Origin: Salinarimonas chemoclinalis | GTDB taxonomy: Bacteria; Pseudomonadota; Alphaproteobacteria; Rhizobiales; Beijerinckiaceae | Length of the DNA: 64,000 nt | Assembly: GCF_041514305.1 (NCBI RefSeq) | Contig: NZ_JBGMWH010000002.1 | Coordinates: 1-64,000 of the forward strand | Direction: 5' to 3' | Part shown: positions 32,774 to 45,587 of the stretch, piece after piece | How the letters are laid out: each line of letters begins with the position of its first letter | Position numbering within the stretch: the first letter of the stretch is position 1 | The notes under the pieces: generated by a model | Seen by the model: the letters and a program-made list of their open reading frames with translations, nothing else | What the model was told of the DNA's origin: nothing | The model's database searches: none | Made by a program: the position numbers and the translations under genes

Positions 32774-35526
32774 GAGGCCGCCTTGCGCGCCCGCGGCGGA
32801 GCCTCGGCGACGTCCGCCGGCGCGGCCTTCTTCGCGGCCGGCTTCTTCGCGGGAGCCTTCTTGGCTGCGGCCTTCTTCGCGGCCGGCTTCTTCGCCGGCG
32901 CCTCGCCGTCGGCGTCCGCCTTCTTGCGCGTTGTCTTCGCCGCGCCCGCCTTGCTCCCCGCGGCCTTGCCGCCGGCCCCCTTGCGCGCGGACGTCTTCTT
33001 CGTCCCGCCCGCGGCGCGGCGCGCCTCCAGCACCGGCAGCGCCTCGGCGAGGGTGACGGCGTCGGCCGACATCTCCTTGGGCAGCGTGGCGTTGGTCTTG
33101 CCGTCGGTGACGTAGGCGCCGTAGCGGCCGGCCTTGACCACGATCGGCTTGCCGCTCGCGGGATCGTCCCCGAGGGTCCGCCCGGGATCGCCGCCGCCGC
33201 GCCGACCCCCGGCGCCGCTCTCCTTGGCGACGATCAGGTCGATCGCGCGGTTGGCGCCGATCTCGAGCACGTCGTCGTCGCGCCCGAGCGAGGCGTAGGT
33301 CTTGCCGTGCTGGACGTAGGGGCCGAAGCGGCCGATGCCGGCCTTGATCGGCTCGCCGCTCTCGGGGTGCTTCGCCACCTCGCGGGGCAGCGAGAGGAGC
33401 GCGAGCGCCTTCTCGAGGTCGACGGCGGCCGGGGTCGTGCCCTTGGGCAGCGAGGAGCGCTTGGGCTTCACGTCGCCCTCCGCCTCGCCGAGCTGGATGA
33501 AGGGGCCGAAGCGCCCGTCACGCAGCGTGACCTCGAGCCCCGTCGCCGGGTCCTTGCCGAGCGCCCGCGTGCCAGGCTGGCCGCCCTCCGCGTCCCCATC
33601 TGCCGCGGCGGCGGAGAGCTGGCGGGTGTAGCGGCACTCGGGATAGTTCGAGCAGCCGATGAACGAGCCGAACTTGCCGAGCTTGAGCGACAGCTGGCCG
33701 TCGGCGCAGGACGGGCAGGCGCGCGGGTTCGTGCCGTCAGCCTTGGGCGGGAAGATGTGGGGGGCGAGGTAGTCGTTGAGCGCGTCGAGCACCTGCGTGG
33801 TGCGCAGGTCCTTCGTGTCGCCCACCGCGGCCGAGAAGTCCCGCCAGAAGTCGCGCAGCACCTGCTTCCAGTCGATCTCGTGGTTCGAGATCCGGTCGAG
33901 CTGCTCCTCCAGCGCGGCGGTGAAGTCGTACTCGACGTAGCGCTTGAAGAAGGCCTCGAGGAAGGCGATGACGATCCGGCCCTTGTCGTGCGCGTGCAGC
34001 CGCTTCTTGTCGAGCGTGACGTACTCGCGGTCCTTGAGCACCTGCAGGATCGAGGCGTAGGTCGACGGCCGACCGATGCCGAGCTCCTCCATGCGCTTGA
34101 CGAGGCTCGCCTCGGAATAGCGCGGCGGTGGCTCGGTGAAGTGCTGCGTCGCGGCGATGCGCTCGCGCTTCAAGGGGTCGCCGGCCGACATCGGCGGCAG
34201 GCGGCCGGATTCCTCGTCCTCCTCGTCGTCGCGCCCCTCCTGGTAGAGGGTGAGGAAGCCGTCGAACTTCACCACCTGGCCGGTGGCGCGCAGCTCCAGC
34301 GTACGCGGCCCGACCTTCGCGGCGATGTCCGCGGTGGTGCGCTCGAGCTGGGCGGATTCCATCTGCGACGCGATGGTGCGCACCCAGATCAGCTCGTAGA
34401 GCCGCGCCTGCTCGGCGTCGAGATAGCGCGCGACCTGCTTGGGCAGCCGGCCCATGTCGGTGGGGCGCACGGCCTCGTGCGCTTCCTGGGCGTTCTTGGC
34501 CTTGGTCGTGTACTTGCGCGGCACGTCCGGCACGTAGCGATCGCCGAACTCGCGGCCGATCACCGCGCGGGCGGCGCGCACCGCCTCCGGCGCCATGTCG
34601 ACGCCGTCGGTCCGCATGTAGGTGATGAGGCCCACTGTCTCGCCGCCGATCTCGACGCCCTCGTAGAGGCGCTGGGCGACGCGCATCGTCTGCGCCGGCG
34701 CCATGCCGAGCTTGCGCGACGCTTCCTGCTGGAGCGTCGAGGTGGTGAAGGGCGGCTGCGGGTGGCGCTTGGCGGGCTTCGCCTCGATCGTCGAGACCGC
34801 GAAGGTGGCGAGGTCGAGATCCTTCTTGAAGCGCTCGGCGTCCTCGCCGTTGCCGATGTCGAGGCGGGTGATCTTCTTGCCGTCGGCGCCGACGAGACGG
34901 GCGTCGAAGACGCCGCCGTCCTTCGTGGCGAGCGTGGCGACGAGGGACCAGTACTCGCGCGCGACGAAGCTCTCGATCTCGCGCTCGCGGTCGCAGACGA
35001 GGCGCAGCGCCACCGACTGCACGCGCCCCGCCGAGCGCGAGCCAGGCAGCTTGCGCCAGAGCACCGGCGAGAGGGTGAAGCCGACGAGATAGTCGAGCGC
35101 GCGGCGGGCGAGATAGGCGTCGACCAGCGCCTGGTCGATCTCCCGCGGCGCCCGCATGGCGGCGGCCACCGAATCCTTGGTGATCGCGTTGAAGGTGACG
35201 CGCTCGATCGGCACACCCTTCAGCACGCGTTTCGCGTTGAGCGCCTCCAGCACGTGCCAGGAGATCGCCTCGCCCTCGCGGTCCGGGTCGGTGGCGAGGA
35301 TGAGCTTGTCGGCGCCCTTCACGGCCCGGGCGATCTCGGAGAGCCGCTTCGCGCCGCGGTCCTCGAGCTCCCAGAGCATGTGGAAGTCGTTCTCCGGGTC
35401 CACGGAGCCGTCCTTGGCCGGCAGGTCGCGGATGTGGCCGAAGCTCGCCAGGACCTCGTAGTCCCGACCGAGATACTTGTTGATCGTCTTGGCCTTGGCG
35501 GGCGACTCGACGACGACGACTTTCAT
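32770..35526 (-). CDS. topA: DNA topoisomerase I
   Basis: A 918-residue type IA topoisomerase that relaxes negative supercoils. The Toprim domain starts with VVVESPAKAKTI (about 4-15), and the active-site Tyr lies in GLITYMRTDG near residue 302. A zinc-ribbon repeat (CPSC, then FIGCSNYPECRY) is at about 600-630. Several Topo_C repeats with the FGPY/F theme follow, and the C-terminal about 80 residues are a Lys/Ala-rich tail typical of alphaproteobacterial TopA and probably DNA-binding. Upstream gene is the SDR on the same strand, 156 bases away. Confidence 0.97.
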   Translation of the reverse strand: MKVVVVESPAKAKTINKYLGRDYEVLASFGHIRDLPAKDGSVDPENDFHMLWELEDRGAKRLSEIARAVKGADKLILATDPDREGEAISWHVLEALNAKRVLKGVPIERVTFNAITKDSVAAAMRAPREIDQALVDAYLARRALDYLVGFTLSPVLWRKLPGSRSAGRVQSVALRLVCDREREIESFVAREYWSLVATLATKDGGVFDARLVGADGKKITRLDIGNGEDAERFKKDLDLATFAVSTIEAKPAKRHPQPPFTTSTLQQEASRKLGMAPAQTMRVAQRLYEGVEIGGETVGLITYMRTDGVDMAPEAVRAARAVIGREFGDRYVPDVPRKYTTKAKNAQEAHEAVRPTDMGRLPKQVARYLDAEQARLYELIWVRTIASQMESAQLERTTADIAAKVGPRTLELRATGQVVKFDGFLTLYQEGRDDEEDEESGRLPPMSAGDPLKRERIAATQHFTEPPPRYSEASLVKRMEELGIGRPSTYASILQVLKDREYVTLDKKRLHAHDKGRIVIAFLEAFFKRYVEYDFTAALEEQLDRISNHEIDWKQVLRDFWRDFSAAVGDTKDLRTTQVLDALNDYLAPHIFPPKADGTNPRACPSCADGQLSLKLGKFGSFIGCSNYPECRYTRQLSAAAADGDAEGGQPGTRALGKDPATGLEVTLRDGRFGPFIQLGEAEGDVKPKRSSLPKGTTPAAVDLEKALALLSLPREVAKHPESGEPIKAGIGRFGPYVQHGKTYASLGRDDDVLEIGANRAIDLIVAKESGAGGRRGGGDPGRTLGDDPASGKPIVVKAGRYGAYVTDGKTNATLPKEMSADAVTLAEALPVLEARRAAGGTKKTSARKGAGGKAAGSKAGAAKTTRKKADADGEAPAKKPAAKKAAAKKAPAKKPAAKKAAPADVAEAPPRARKAAS

Positions 35527-35682
35527 CGAATGGGATTCCCGGACGGGCGCGGCGGAGACGGTGCGCGCGCCGCCGCAGCCCCGGGGCGACGACGCGAAGG
35601 GTCTAAGTGGGCGAGCGCGGCGGCGCTGTCAAATCAGGGACGGGCCGGACTTGCTCTCGAGCACCGTCTCCGGCCCTCGCCC

Positions 35683-36426
35683 TCACCCGGGCGGCTGCGC
35701 GTCGATGACGCGGTCGGTCGGGAAGTCGTAGATGCGGCCGGTCTCCTGCCAGGAGGGCAGGGCGAGCGCGAGGATCTTCGGCGCGAGATCCTCGGGCGTC
35801 GGCAGCGTCAGCGGGTCCTCGCCGGGCATGGCCGAGGCGCGCATGCGGGTGCGCAGCGGGCCGGGGTTCACCAGCATGACCTTGATCGCCGTGATGTTGC
35901 GGATCTCGTCCGCCCAGGTCCGCGCCAGCACCTCGAGCCCGGCCTTCGAGACGCCGTAGGGACCCCAGTAGGCCTTGGCCTTGTGGGCCGCGCCGGAGGT
36001 GACGAAGATCGCCCGGCCGGCGTCGGAGGCGCGCAGCAGCGGGTCCAGCGAGCGGATCAGCCGCCAGTTGGCGGTGAGGTTCACCGTCATCACCGCGTCC
36101 CAGGTGCCCTGGTCGACCTGGTTGATCGGTGCGAGCTGGCCGAGCAGGCCGGCATTGCCGAACAGTACGTCGACCTTCCCATGGCGCTCGTGGAGCGCCG
36201 CGCCGAGCCGGTCGAGCGCGTCGAGGTCCTTCAGGTCGAGCGGCACCAGCGTGGCCGTGGAGCCGGCGGCGCGGATCTCGTCGTCGAGCTCCTCGAGCGC
36301 GCCCTGCGTGCGGGCGATCGCCACGACGTGCGCGCCGGCGCGGGCGAATTCCAGCGCCGCTGCGCGGCCGATGCCGCGCGATGCACCCGTGACGACGGCG
36401 ATGCGGCCCTCGAGCGGCTTGTCCAT
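35683..36426 (-). CDS. SDR-family NAD(P)-dependent oxidoreductase
   Basis: A 247-residue classical short-chain dehydrogenase: cofactor motif VTGASRGIG (about 13-21), NAG motif FGNAGLLG, catalytic Ser in IFVTSGAAH and YGVSK (Tyr and Lys). The C-terminal end is unusual (YDFPTDRVIDAQPPG). Substrate unknown. GGGAGA precedes the start, which lies 20 bases from the purF stop; the pair purF-SDR is common in Hyphomicrobiales. Confidence 0.9.
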   Translation of the reverse strand: MDKPLEGRIAVVTGASRGIGRAAALEFARAGAHVVAIARTQGALEELDDEIRAAGSTATLVPLDLKDLDALDRLGAALHERHGKVDVLFGNAGLLGQLAPINQVDQGTWDAVMTVNLTANWRLIRSLDPLLRASDAGRAIFVTSGAAHKAKAYWGPYGVSKAGLEVLARTWADEIRNITAIKVMLVNPGPLRTRMRASAMPGEDPLTLPTPEDLAPKILALALPSWQETGRIYDFPTDRVIDAQPPG

Positions 36427-36446
36427 CGATGTCTCCCCCGTCTCGG

Positions 36447-37931
<1,485 letters not shown>

Positions 37932-38053
37932 GGCGGATCCTCGGGCGATCGTGCGGGGGCGTCGGGTGCGCGGCGCGGGACGGCGGAGCGGAAACGGGAG
38001 CGCCCGCGCCGACCCGAGATGGGAGCGCGGGAGCGTTTCGGGTAGGCCCGGCC

Positions 38054-38617
38054 TCAGCTGCGGTCGGGCAGGGCCGGGTCGTCCGGCTCGCTCGGGTCGC
38101 CCTCGACCCGCGGCGTGCGGAACTGCTGGAGCACGCCCTCGGGGTCCTCGGGCATCATCGCGATGAGCGAATCGCCGGTGGACTGGAGCAGCGCGCGGGT
38201 GCGGGCGGTCTCCGCCCATTCGGGCATCTGGCCCTGCACCAGCCAGGCGAAGAACACCCAGCCGATGACGCAGATCAGGAAGCCACGCGCTGCGCCGAAG
38301 ACGAAGCCGAGCGTGCGATCGAGCGGCCCGATGCGCGAATCGAGGATGAAGTCGGACAGCTTCACCGTGATCAGCGAGACGATGATCAGGGTGAGGATGA
38401 AGATGCCCGCGATGGCCGCGACGAGCGCGATCGTGGCGTTGGCGATGTAGTCCTGCGCGAGCGGCAGCGCGAGCGGGTGCAGGAACCACGCGGCGGCGGC
38501 CGCGCTCACCCAGGCGACGATCGCGAGCACCTCGCGGGTGAAGCCGCGCACCATGGCGAGGAGGGCCGAGATCAGGACGACGCCGATGACGACCAGGTCG
38601 AGGATGGGTACGGACAT
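38054..38617 (-). CDS. cvpA: CvpA family protein
   Basis: A 187-residue inner-membrane protein with four helices and the family motif RIGPLDRTLGFVFGAARG (about 104-121). In enterobacteria CvpA is needed for colicin V release and envelope homeostasis; its molecular role is unsettled. As in E. coli it is directly followed by purF (122-base gap). The C-terminus is a Pro/Asp-rich tail. Confidence 0.93.
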   Translation of the reverse strand: MSVPILDLVVIGVVLISALLAMVRGFTREVLAIVAWVSAAAAAWFLHPLALPLAQDYIANATIALVAAIAGIFILTLIIVSLITVKLSDFILDSRIGPLDRTLGFVFGAARGFLICVIGWVFFAWLVQGQMPEWAETARTRALLQSTGDSLIAMMPEDPEGVLQQFRTPRVEGDPSEPDDPALPDRS

Positions 38618-38708
38618 GATCTCGCGGGCCTGAGGGCGAAGAGAGTCGTTTCGACGGCGCCGCCGTCTCGCGTTCGGGCAAAGCGTATAGCCGACGATTT
38701 CATGCCCG

Positions 38709-40121
<1,413 letters not shown>

Positions 40122-40122
40122 G

Positions 40123-41298
40123 TCAGCCGCCCGCCCCGCTTCCGTCGCCCACGTAGACGCGGCGGTAGCGATCGCCGAGCCCGGTGAGGATCTCGTAGCC
40201 GATCGTGCCCGCGCGCATCCCGACCTCGTCGATCTCGAGCCCGTCGCCGATCAGCACCGCCGTCTCCCCCCGCCGGGCGGAAGCCTCCGGCGCGTCGCCG
40301 ACGTCGAGGATGGTGAGGTCCATCGAGAGCACGCCGGCGAAGGGGCAGCGCACGCCGCCGACGAGCGCCTGACCATAGGGCGTGCCGGCGGCGATCTTGG
40401 CGTCCGTCCCGCCCGCCGCGCGGGGGTAGCCGTCGGCGTAGCCGAGCGCGATCGTGGCGAGGCGGCGCGGGCCGGGCGCCGTCCAGTGCGTGCCGTAGCC
40501 GGCGCCGGCTCCGGCGGGGATCTCGCGCACCTGCAGGATCGTCGCCTCGAGCCGGATCACCGGCCGCATCGGGTTCTCGTGATGCGGGGTGGGATTGCCG
40601 CCGTAGAGGCTGTAGCCCGGCCGGGCGAGGTCGCAGGCCGGCGCGTCGGGCAGGAACCCGCCCGAGGAGTTCGCGAACGAGGTCCGCGCCCCGGGGAAGG
40701 CCCGCATCAGAGCGCGGAAGGCCTCGGCCTGCCGGGCGTTGATCGGGTGGCCGGGGTCCTCCGCCACGACGAGGTGCGTCATCAGCAGCGTGTCGCCGAG
40801 CCCTGCGAAGGCACCCTCGCCGGCGAGGGCGAGCGCCTCCTCGACGGGGAGCCCGAGCCGGTTCATGCCGGTGTCGACGTGCAGCGCCGCCGGCAGTGCG
40901 CTGCCGCCGCAGGCCGCGATCCACTCGCGCACCTCCTCCGCCGAGCCGAGGACGGGGCGCAGGTTCGCCGCGACGAGCTCCCCGGCGCCGCCGGGCGGGA
41001 GGCCGTCCAGGAGGTAGATCTCGGCCGCGGGATCGACGCGGCGCACGCGCCGGCCCTCGGACACCTGGGCGACGAAGAACGTCCGGCAGCCCGCTTTCGC
41101 CAGCGCCGGCACCGCCCGCTCGATCCCGGTGCCGTACGCGTTCGCCTTGACCACGGCGGCGCAGGCGCCGTCGCGCGAGCGGTCGCGCAGGAGGCGCCAG
41201 TTCGCGCCGAGCGCGTCGAGGTCGATCGTGAGCGTGGCGGCATCTGCGCCTGGAAGGTCGTTCGAAGGCGCGGCGGCTTCGTCGTGCGGCAGGGTCAT
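40123..41298 (-). CDS. alr: Alanine racemase
   Basis: A 391-residue PLP enzyme making D-alanine for peptidoglycan. The PLP lysine is Lys51 in VVKANAYGTG. The second-site Tyr is expected in AGAGYGTHW. MNRLG, TSFANSSGG and GYSLYGGNP further match the family. It is seven bases after dnaB and one base before radA in a housekeeping operon. Confidence 0.96.
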   Translation of the reverse strand: MTLPHDEAAAPSNDLPGADAATLTIDLDALGANWRLLRDRSRDGACAAVVKANAYGTGIERAVPALAKAGCRTFFVAQVSEGRRVRRVDPAAEIYLLDGLPPGGAGELVAANLRPVLGSAEEVREWIAACGGSALPAALHVDTGMNRLGLPVEEALALAGEGAFAGLGDTLLMTHLVVAEDPGHPINARQAEAFRALMRAFPGARTSFANSSGGFLPDAPACDLARPGYSLYGGNPTPHHENPMRPVIRLEATILQVREIPAGAGAGYGTHWTAPGPRRLATIALGYADGYPRAAGGTDAKIAAGTPYGQALVGGVRCPFAGVLSMDLTILDVGDAPEASARRGETAVLIGDGLEIDEVGMRAGTIGYEILTGLGDRYRRVYVGDGSGAGG

Positions 41299-41305
41299 CG
41301 CGTCC

Positions 41306-42811
41306 TCAATCGCCCATCCGCTCGGGCAGCTTGTCCTCGTCGGCGAGGTTGCCGAAGCGGGTGATGTCGGCCTGGAAGGAGAGCTGGACCGTACCGGTTG
41401 GGCCGTGGCGCTGCTTGCCGATGATCACCTCGGCCTTGCCGTGGGCGGCGTCCATCTCCGCCTGCCACTTGAAGTGCTCCTCCGTGCCGGGCTTCGGCTC
41501 CTTGTTCTTGAGATAGTACTCGTCGCGGTAGACGAACATGACGACGTCCGCGTCCTGCTCGATCGAGCCGGATTCGCGCAGGTCCGAGAGCTGCGGGCGC
41601 TTGTCGTCGCGCGACTCGACCTGGCGCGAGAGCTGGGAGAGCGCGACGATCGGCACCGCGAGCTCCTTGGCGAGCGCCTTGAGCCCGGTCGTGATCTCGG
41701 TGAGCTCCTGAACGCGGTTCTCGCCCTTCTTGCCGGAGCCCGAGAGCAGCTGGAGATAGTCGACGATGAGGATGTCGAGCCCGCGCTGGCGCTTGAGCCG
41801 GCGCGCCCGCGCGGTGAGCTGAGCGATCGAGATGCCGCCCGTCTGGTCGATGTAGAAGGGCATCTGCTGCATCTCTCGGGCGGCGTCGGTGATCCGGTAG
41901 AACTCGTCCTCGCCGATGTCGCCGCGGCGGATCTTGTAGGAGGGCACGCCCGACTGCTCGGCGATGATGCGGGTGGCGAGCTGCTCGGCCGACATCTCGA
42001 GCGAGAAGAAGCCGACGATGCCGCCGTTGACGGTCTCGAGCGTGCCGTCCTGGCGTTTCTCGCCTCGGTACGTCTTGGCGATGTTGAAGCCGATGTTCGT
42101 CACGAGCGAGGTCTTACCCATGGCCGGGCGCCCCGCGAGGATGACGAGGTCTGAGGGCTGGAGCCCGCCCATCATCCGGTCGAGGTCGACGAGGCCCGTC
42201 GAGATGCCCGACAGCTTGCCCTCGCGCTGGTAGGCCTTGGCCGCCATGTCGATGGCCGCGGTCAGCGCGTCCGTGAAGCGCTGGAAGCCGCCGTCGTAGC
42301 GCCCGGTCTCGGCGAGCGCGAAGAGCTTGCGCTCGGCCTCCTCGATCTGCTCGCGCGGCGAGGATTCCACCGGCGCGTCGAAGGCGGTGTTGACCATGTC
42401 CTCGCCGATGCCGATCAGCTGCCGGCGGGTGGCGAGGTCGTAGATCGTGCGGCCGTAGTCGAGCGCGTTGATGATCGTCGTCGCCTCCGCGGCGAGCCGC
42501 GCGAGGTACTGCGAGACGGTGAGCCCGCCGAGGTCGGCGTCGCCGAGATAGGTCTTGAGCGTGATCGGGGTCGCGACCTTGCCCGCCTTGATCAGGCTCG
42601 CGGTCACCTCGTAGATGCGCCGGTGCAGCTCCTCGTGGAAATGCTCCGGCGCGAGGAAGTCCGAGACGCGGTAGTAGGCCTCGTTGTTGACGAGGATCGC
42701 GCCGATGAGCGCCTGCTCCGCCTCGACGTTCGACGGCGCGAGGCGATACTCGCGGTCGGGCTCGTCGAGCCGCGCGACGAGTGCGGAGCCGAGGAGGGCG
42801 CCTTGGGCCAT
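41306..42811 (-). CDS. dnaB: Replicative DNA helicase DnaB
   Basis: A 501-residue hexameric 5'-3' helicase of the replisome. The N-terminal primase-interacting domain (PSNVEAEQALIGAILVNN) and the RecA-like domain with Walker A AGRPAMGKTS, Walker B ILIVDYLQLLSG and SQLSRQVE are intact. No intein is present. First gene of the dnaB-alr-radA-cvpA-purF-SDR run. Confidence 0.97.
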   Translation of the reverse strand: MAQGALLGSALVARLDEPDREYRLAPSNVEAEQALIGAILVNNEAYYRVSDFLAPEHFHEELHRRIYEVTASLIKAGKVATPITLKTYLGDADLGGLTVSQYLARLAAEATTIINALDYGRTIYDLATRRQLIGIGEDMVNTAFDAPVESSPREQIEEAERKLFALAETGRYDGGFQRFTDALTAAIDMAAKAYQREGKLSGISTGLVDLDRMMGGLQPSDLVILAGRPAMGKTSLVTNIGFNIAKTYRGEKRQDGTLETVNGGIVGFFSLEMSAEQLATRIIAEQSGVPSYKIRRGDIGEDEFYRITDAAREMQQMPFYIDQTGGISIAQLTARARRLKRQRGLDILIVDYLQLLSGSGKKGENRVQELTEITTGLKALAKELAVPIVALSQLSRQVESRDDKRPQLSDLRESGSIEQDADVVMFVYRDEYYLKNKEPKPGTEEHFKWQAEMDAAHGKAEVIIGKQRHGPTGTVQLSFQADITRFGNLADEDKLPERMGD

Positions 42812-42973
42812 GGTGCTGTCCGTGTTCCCGAATCGTTTTCCTGTCCGGGGTCACCCTAGACCGGCGATCGTGGCCGGGGAACGGCGTGGCGCACATCCCG
42901 CCCGCACCCCCGCGCAATCCCCGTTCTCCACAGCGCGAGCGGCGTGCTCCGGCAGAAATCGCACGAGGGGGCT

Positions 42974-42987
42974 TGCCCTGGATCAAG
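42974..42987 (+). promoter_or_regulatory. FNR/FixK-like site upstream of the DUF6455 gene
   Basis: TTGCC, CTGG, ATCAA at 42974-42987 resembles TTGAT-N4-ATCAA with the right half perfect and the left half mismatched at two positions. It is 60 bp upstream of the start at 43047, a typical distance for an activator site. Low oxygen control is therefore possible. Confidence 0.4.
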
Positions 42988-43046
42988 GCGGTGTGCCGCC
43001 GCCCGCGCGTATCAGGGTCCAGCGGGGCCTGGACGAGGAGCGAGAC

Positions 43047-43322
43047 ATGACGAAGAGCGAGCGCGAGGGCACCGGCGCCCTCCGGGCCCGGGTGGAGGCG
43101 CAGACCGTCCTCCTCATGGAGATGATGCGCCGCCTGGGCGTACCGCCCGCACACGCGAGGGACGAGGCGGCGCGCGCCGCGCACGGGGAGGCGCAGGCCG
43201 TCTGCGAGGCCTGCGCGAAGAAGGCCGCCTGCTCCGCCTTCCTCGACGGCTCGGAGCCGCTCGTCGAGCCGCCGCTGTTCTGCGCCAACTCCGACTACGT
43301 CCGCGGTGCGCGGGGGCACTGA
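43047..43322 (+). CDS. DUF6455 family cysteine-rich small protein
   Basis: A 91-residue protein. The N-terminal half is a helix (AQTVLLMEMMRRLGVPPAHA), and the C-terminal half holds CEACAKKAACSAFL (about 53-66) and FCANSDYV, so four cysteines that could ligate a metal or iron-sulfur centre. The GAGGAG site precedes ATG at 43047. It is alone between dnaB and an ABC exporter. DUF6455 is of unknown function. Confidence 0.8.
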   Translation: MTKSEREGTGALRARVEAQTVLLMEMMRRLGVPPAHARDEAARAAHGEAQAVCEACAKKAACSAFLDGSEPLVEPPLFCANSDYVRGARGH

Positions 43323-43487
43323 CGGCGAGGGTGCGCCCTGCGGCGATTCGCGCGGGGGGCGATCCGCGCTTCCGCGATGGGCGGTCATGGATTAACCTTT
43401 GTTCCGCACGTATTTGCCGCGCGTTCGCGTCCCCCGGCGACGCCCCCGCGTCGTCTATCGCTCACCGCGGCTGCGGATCAGGAACGC

Positions 43488-45587
43488 ATGGTCAAGACAA
43501 GCGCTCTCTTCGCCCTGGCGGGCCTCGCCCTCATGGGGCTCTCGCTCCTCACGGACCTGCCGGTCTCGCCGCTGGTGCCGATCGCGACGCTGACGCTCGC
43601 GGCGGTGCTCTACCTCGCCCGCGAGGTCTCGGCCTTCATCCGCATCCTGATCGCGCTCATCGCCGGGGCGCACGCGCTGCTCGCCGCGCTCTACCTCGTC
43701 GATGCGCTCGGCGCGATGCCGGCCTTCATGGCGGACTTCACGCCCCCGGTCTCGATGCCCGCGGCCGCGGGCATCTTCGCGGCGGTCGTCGCGGGCGTGG
43801 GGCGGCTGCCCGTCATCCGCCAGATCACGATCCTGACGGACCCCTACTTCACGTCCCGCGATGTCGGCGAGGTGCGGATCTGGCCGTTCCCCATGGTGCG
43901 GGCGCAGGAACGCACCATCGGCACGACGTTCCTCGCGATCGTGGTGATCATGCAGTTCGCGCTCGTCGCGATCTCGGTGCGGCTCTCCTACTGGAACCGC
44001 GACTGGTTCAACGCCATCCAGGAGCGCGACGCGGAGACCTTCTGGCGCCTGCTGCTCACCGTGTGGGTGTTCTGGGTCGTCGTCGCCGTGACGATGGCGA
44101 TCTACCAGTATGCGATCCGCATGACGCTGGACATGCGCTGGCGCGCCTGGCTCACGGAGCACTACACGGCGCGCTGGCTCTCCGAGGCGACGCAGTACCG
44201 GATGCAGGTCTTCGGGAACCAGACCGACAACCCGGACCAGCGCATCCAGGAGGATCTCAACAAGTTCACCTCGATGACGCTGTCGCTGACGCTGGGCGTG
44301 CTCGCTCAGGTCTCGACGCTGGTCTCCTTCTCCGTGATCCTCTGGACGATCTCGGCGGACTTCACCTTCCCGGGCACCGACGTCGAGGTGCCGGGCCTCC
44401 TGTTCTGGATCGCGCTCGTCTACGCCGTCGTCGCCACCTGGGTGACGCACCTGATCGGCCGGCCGCTGATCCGGCTCAACTTCCTGCAGGAGAAGTACGA
44501 GGCCGACTTCCGCTTCTCGCTGGCGCGCATGCGCGAGTACGCGGAACAGGTCTCGCTCCTGCGGGGCGAGCCCGCGGAGCGGGCCTCGCTCGGGCGCCAG
44601 TTCGGCCTCATCATGCAGAACTTCTTCCGTCAGGTGTCGATCTCGAAACGGCTCATCGCCTTCACCTCGTTCTACGACTACTCGAACTCGGTCGTGCCCT
44701 ACGTGATCGCCGCGCCCTTCTATTTCGCCGGCACGATCCAGCTCGGCGTCATGACCCAGACCGCCGGCGCCTTCTCGCGTGTGGAGAACGCCTTGTCGTT
44801 CTTCATCAACGCCTACCAGACCCTCGCGGCGTACAAGGCCGTGGTCGACCGCCTCACCTCCTTCGCGACCTCGATCGACCGCGCGCGGACCGCCGCGAAG
44901 AAGACGGGCGAGATCGCGCTGCTGGACCACGACGGCGCGGACTTGGCTCTCGACGGCGTCGTCGTGCGCCTGCCGGACGGGCAGGCGATCGTGCGGGCCG
45001 ACGGGGTCTCCCTCGTGCCGGGGACGTCCGTGCTCGTCGCGGGTCCGTCGGGCACCGGCAAATCGACGCTGTTTCGCGCGATCTCCGGCATCTGGCCCTT
45101 CGGCGAGGGCGCGGTGAAGCGCCCGCGGGGGGCCGCGATCATGCTCCTGCCGCAGCGCCCCTACCTTCCCGGCGGCACGCTGCGTGCCGCGGTCGCATAC
45201 CCGGCGGCGGAGGACGTCTACGACGACGCGGCGATGATCACGGCGCTCGAGGCGGTGCGCCTCGCCCACCTCGCGCCGCTCCTCTCCGAGGACCGGATCT
45301 GGGCGCAGACGCTCTCGCTCGGCGAGCAGCAGCGCCTCGCGGTGGCACGCGCGCTGCTGGCCAAGCCCGACTGGCTCCTGCTCGACGAGGCGACGGCGGC
45401 GATGGACGAACCGACCGAGGAGGCGATCTACGCCGTCCTGATGGAGCGCCTGCCCGCCACGACCGTGGTCTCCATCGGCCACCGCTCGACGCTCAACGCG
45501 TTCCACCAGCGGCGCATCGACATGGTGCTGGGCGAAGGCGGGCTCTACGAGCCGGCGGACGTGCGGGAGAAGGCGGCGGCGGAGTAG
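43488..45587 (+). CDS. BacA/SbmA-type ABC transporter with fused ATPase
   Basis: A 699-residue fused permease/ATPase. The N-terminal three helices (about 1-110) precede an SbmA/BacA-like membrane domain (WNRDWFNAIQERDAETFWR and TEHYTARWLSEATQYRMQVF), and the ATPase carries Walker A GPSGTGKST, the variant signature LSLGEQQRLAVARAL and Walker B LLLDEATAAM. In rhizobia BacA-like proteins take up peptides or move very-long-chain fatty acids; the YddA-like fused form has an unknown cargo. The AGGA site precedes the ATG at 43488. Confidence 0.92.
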   Translation: MVKTSALFALAGLALMGLSLLTDLPVSPLVPIATLTLAAVLYLAREVSAFIRILIALIAGAHALLAALYLVDALGAMPAFMADFTPPVSMPAAAGIFAAVVAGVGRLPVIRQITILTDPYFTSRDVGEVRIWPFPMVRAQERTIGTTFLAIVVIMQFALVAISVRLSYWNRDWFNAIQERDAETFWRLLLTVWVFWVVVAVTMAIYQYAIRMTLDMRWRAWLTEHYTARWLSEATQYRMQVFGNQTDNPDQRIQEDLNKFTSMTLSLTLGVLAQVSTLVSFSVILWTISADFTFPGTDVEVPGLLFWIALVYAVVATWVTHLIGRPLIRLNFLQEKYEADFRFSLARMREYAEQVSLLRGEPAERASLGRQFGLIMQNFFRQVSISKRLIAFTSFYDYSNSVVPYVIAAPFYFAGTIQLGVMTQTAGAFSRVENALSFFINAYQTLAAYKAVVDRLTSFATSIDRARTAAKKTGEIALLDHDGADLALDGVVVRLPDGQAIVRADGVSLVPGTSVLVAGPSGTGKSTLFRAISGIWPFGEGAVKRPRGAAIMLLPQRPYLPGGTLRAAVAYPAAEDVYDDAAMITALEAVRLAHLAPLLSEDRIWAQTLSLGEQQRLAVARALLAKPDWLLLDEATAAMDEPTEEAIYAVLMERLPATTVVSIGHRSTLNAFHQRRIDMVLGEGGLYEPADVREKAAAE

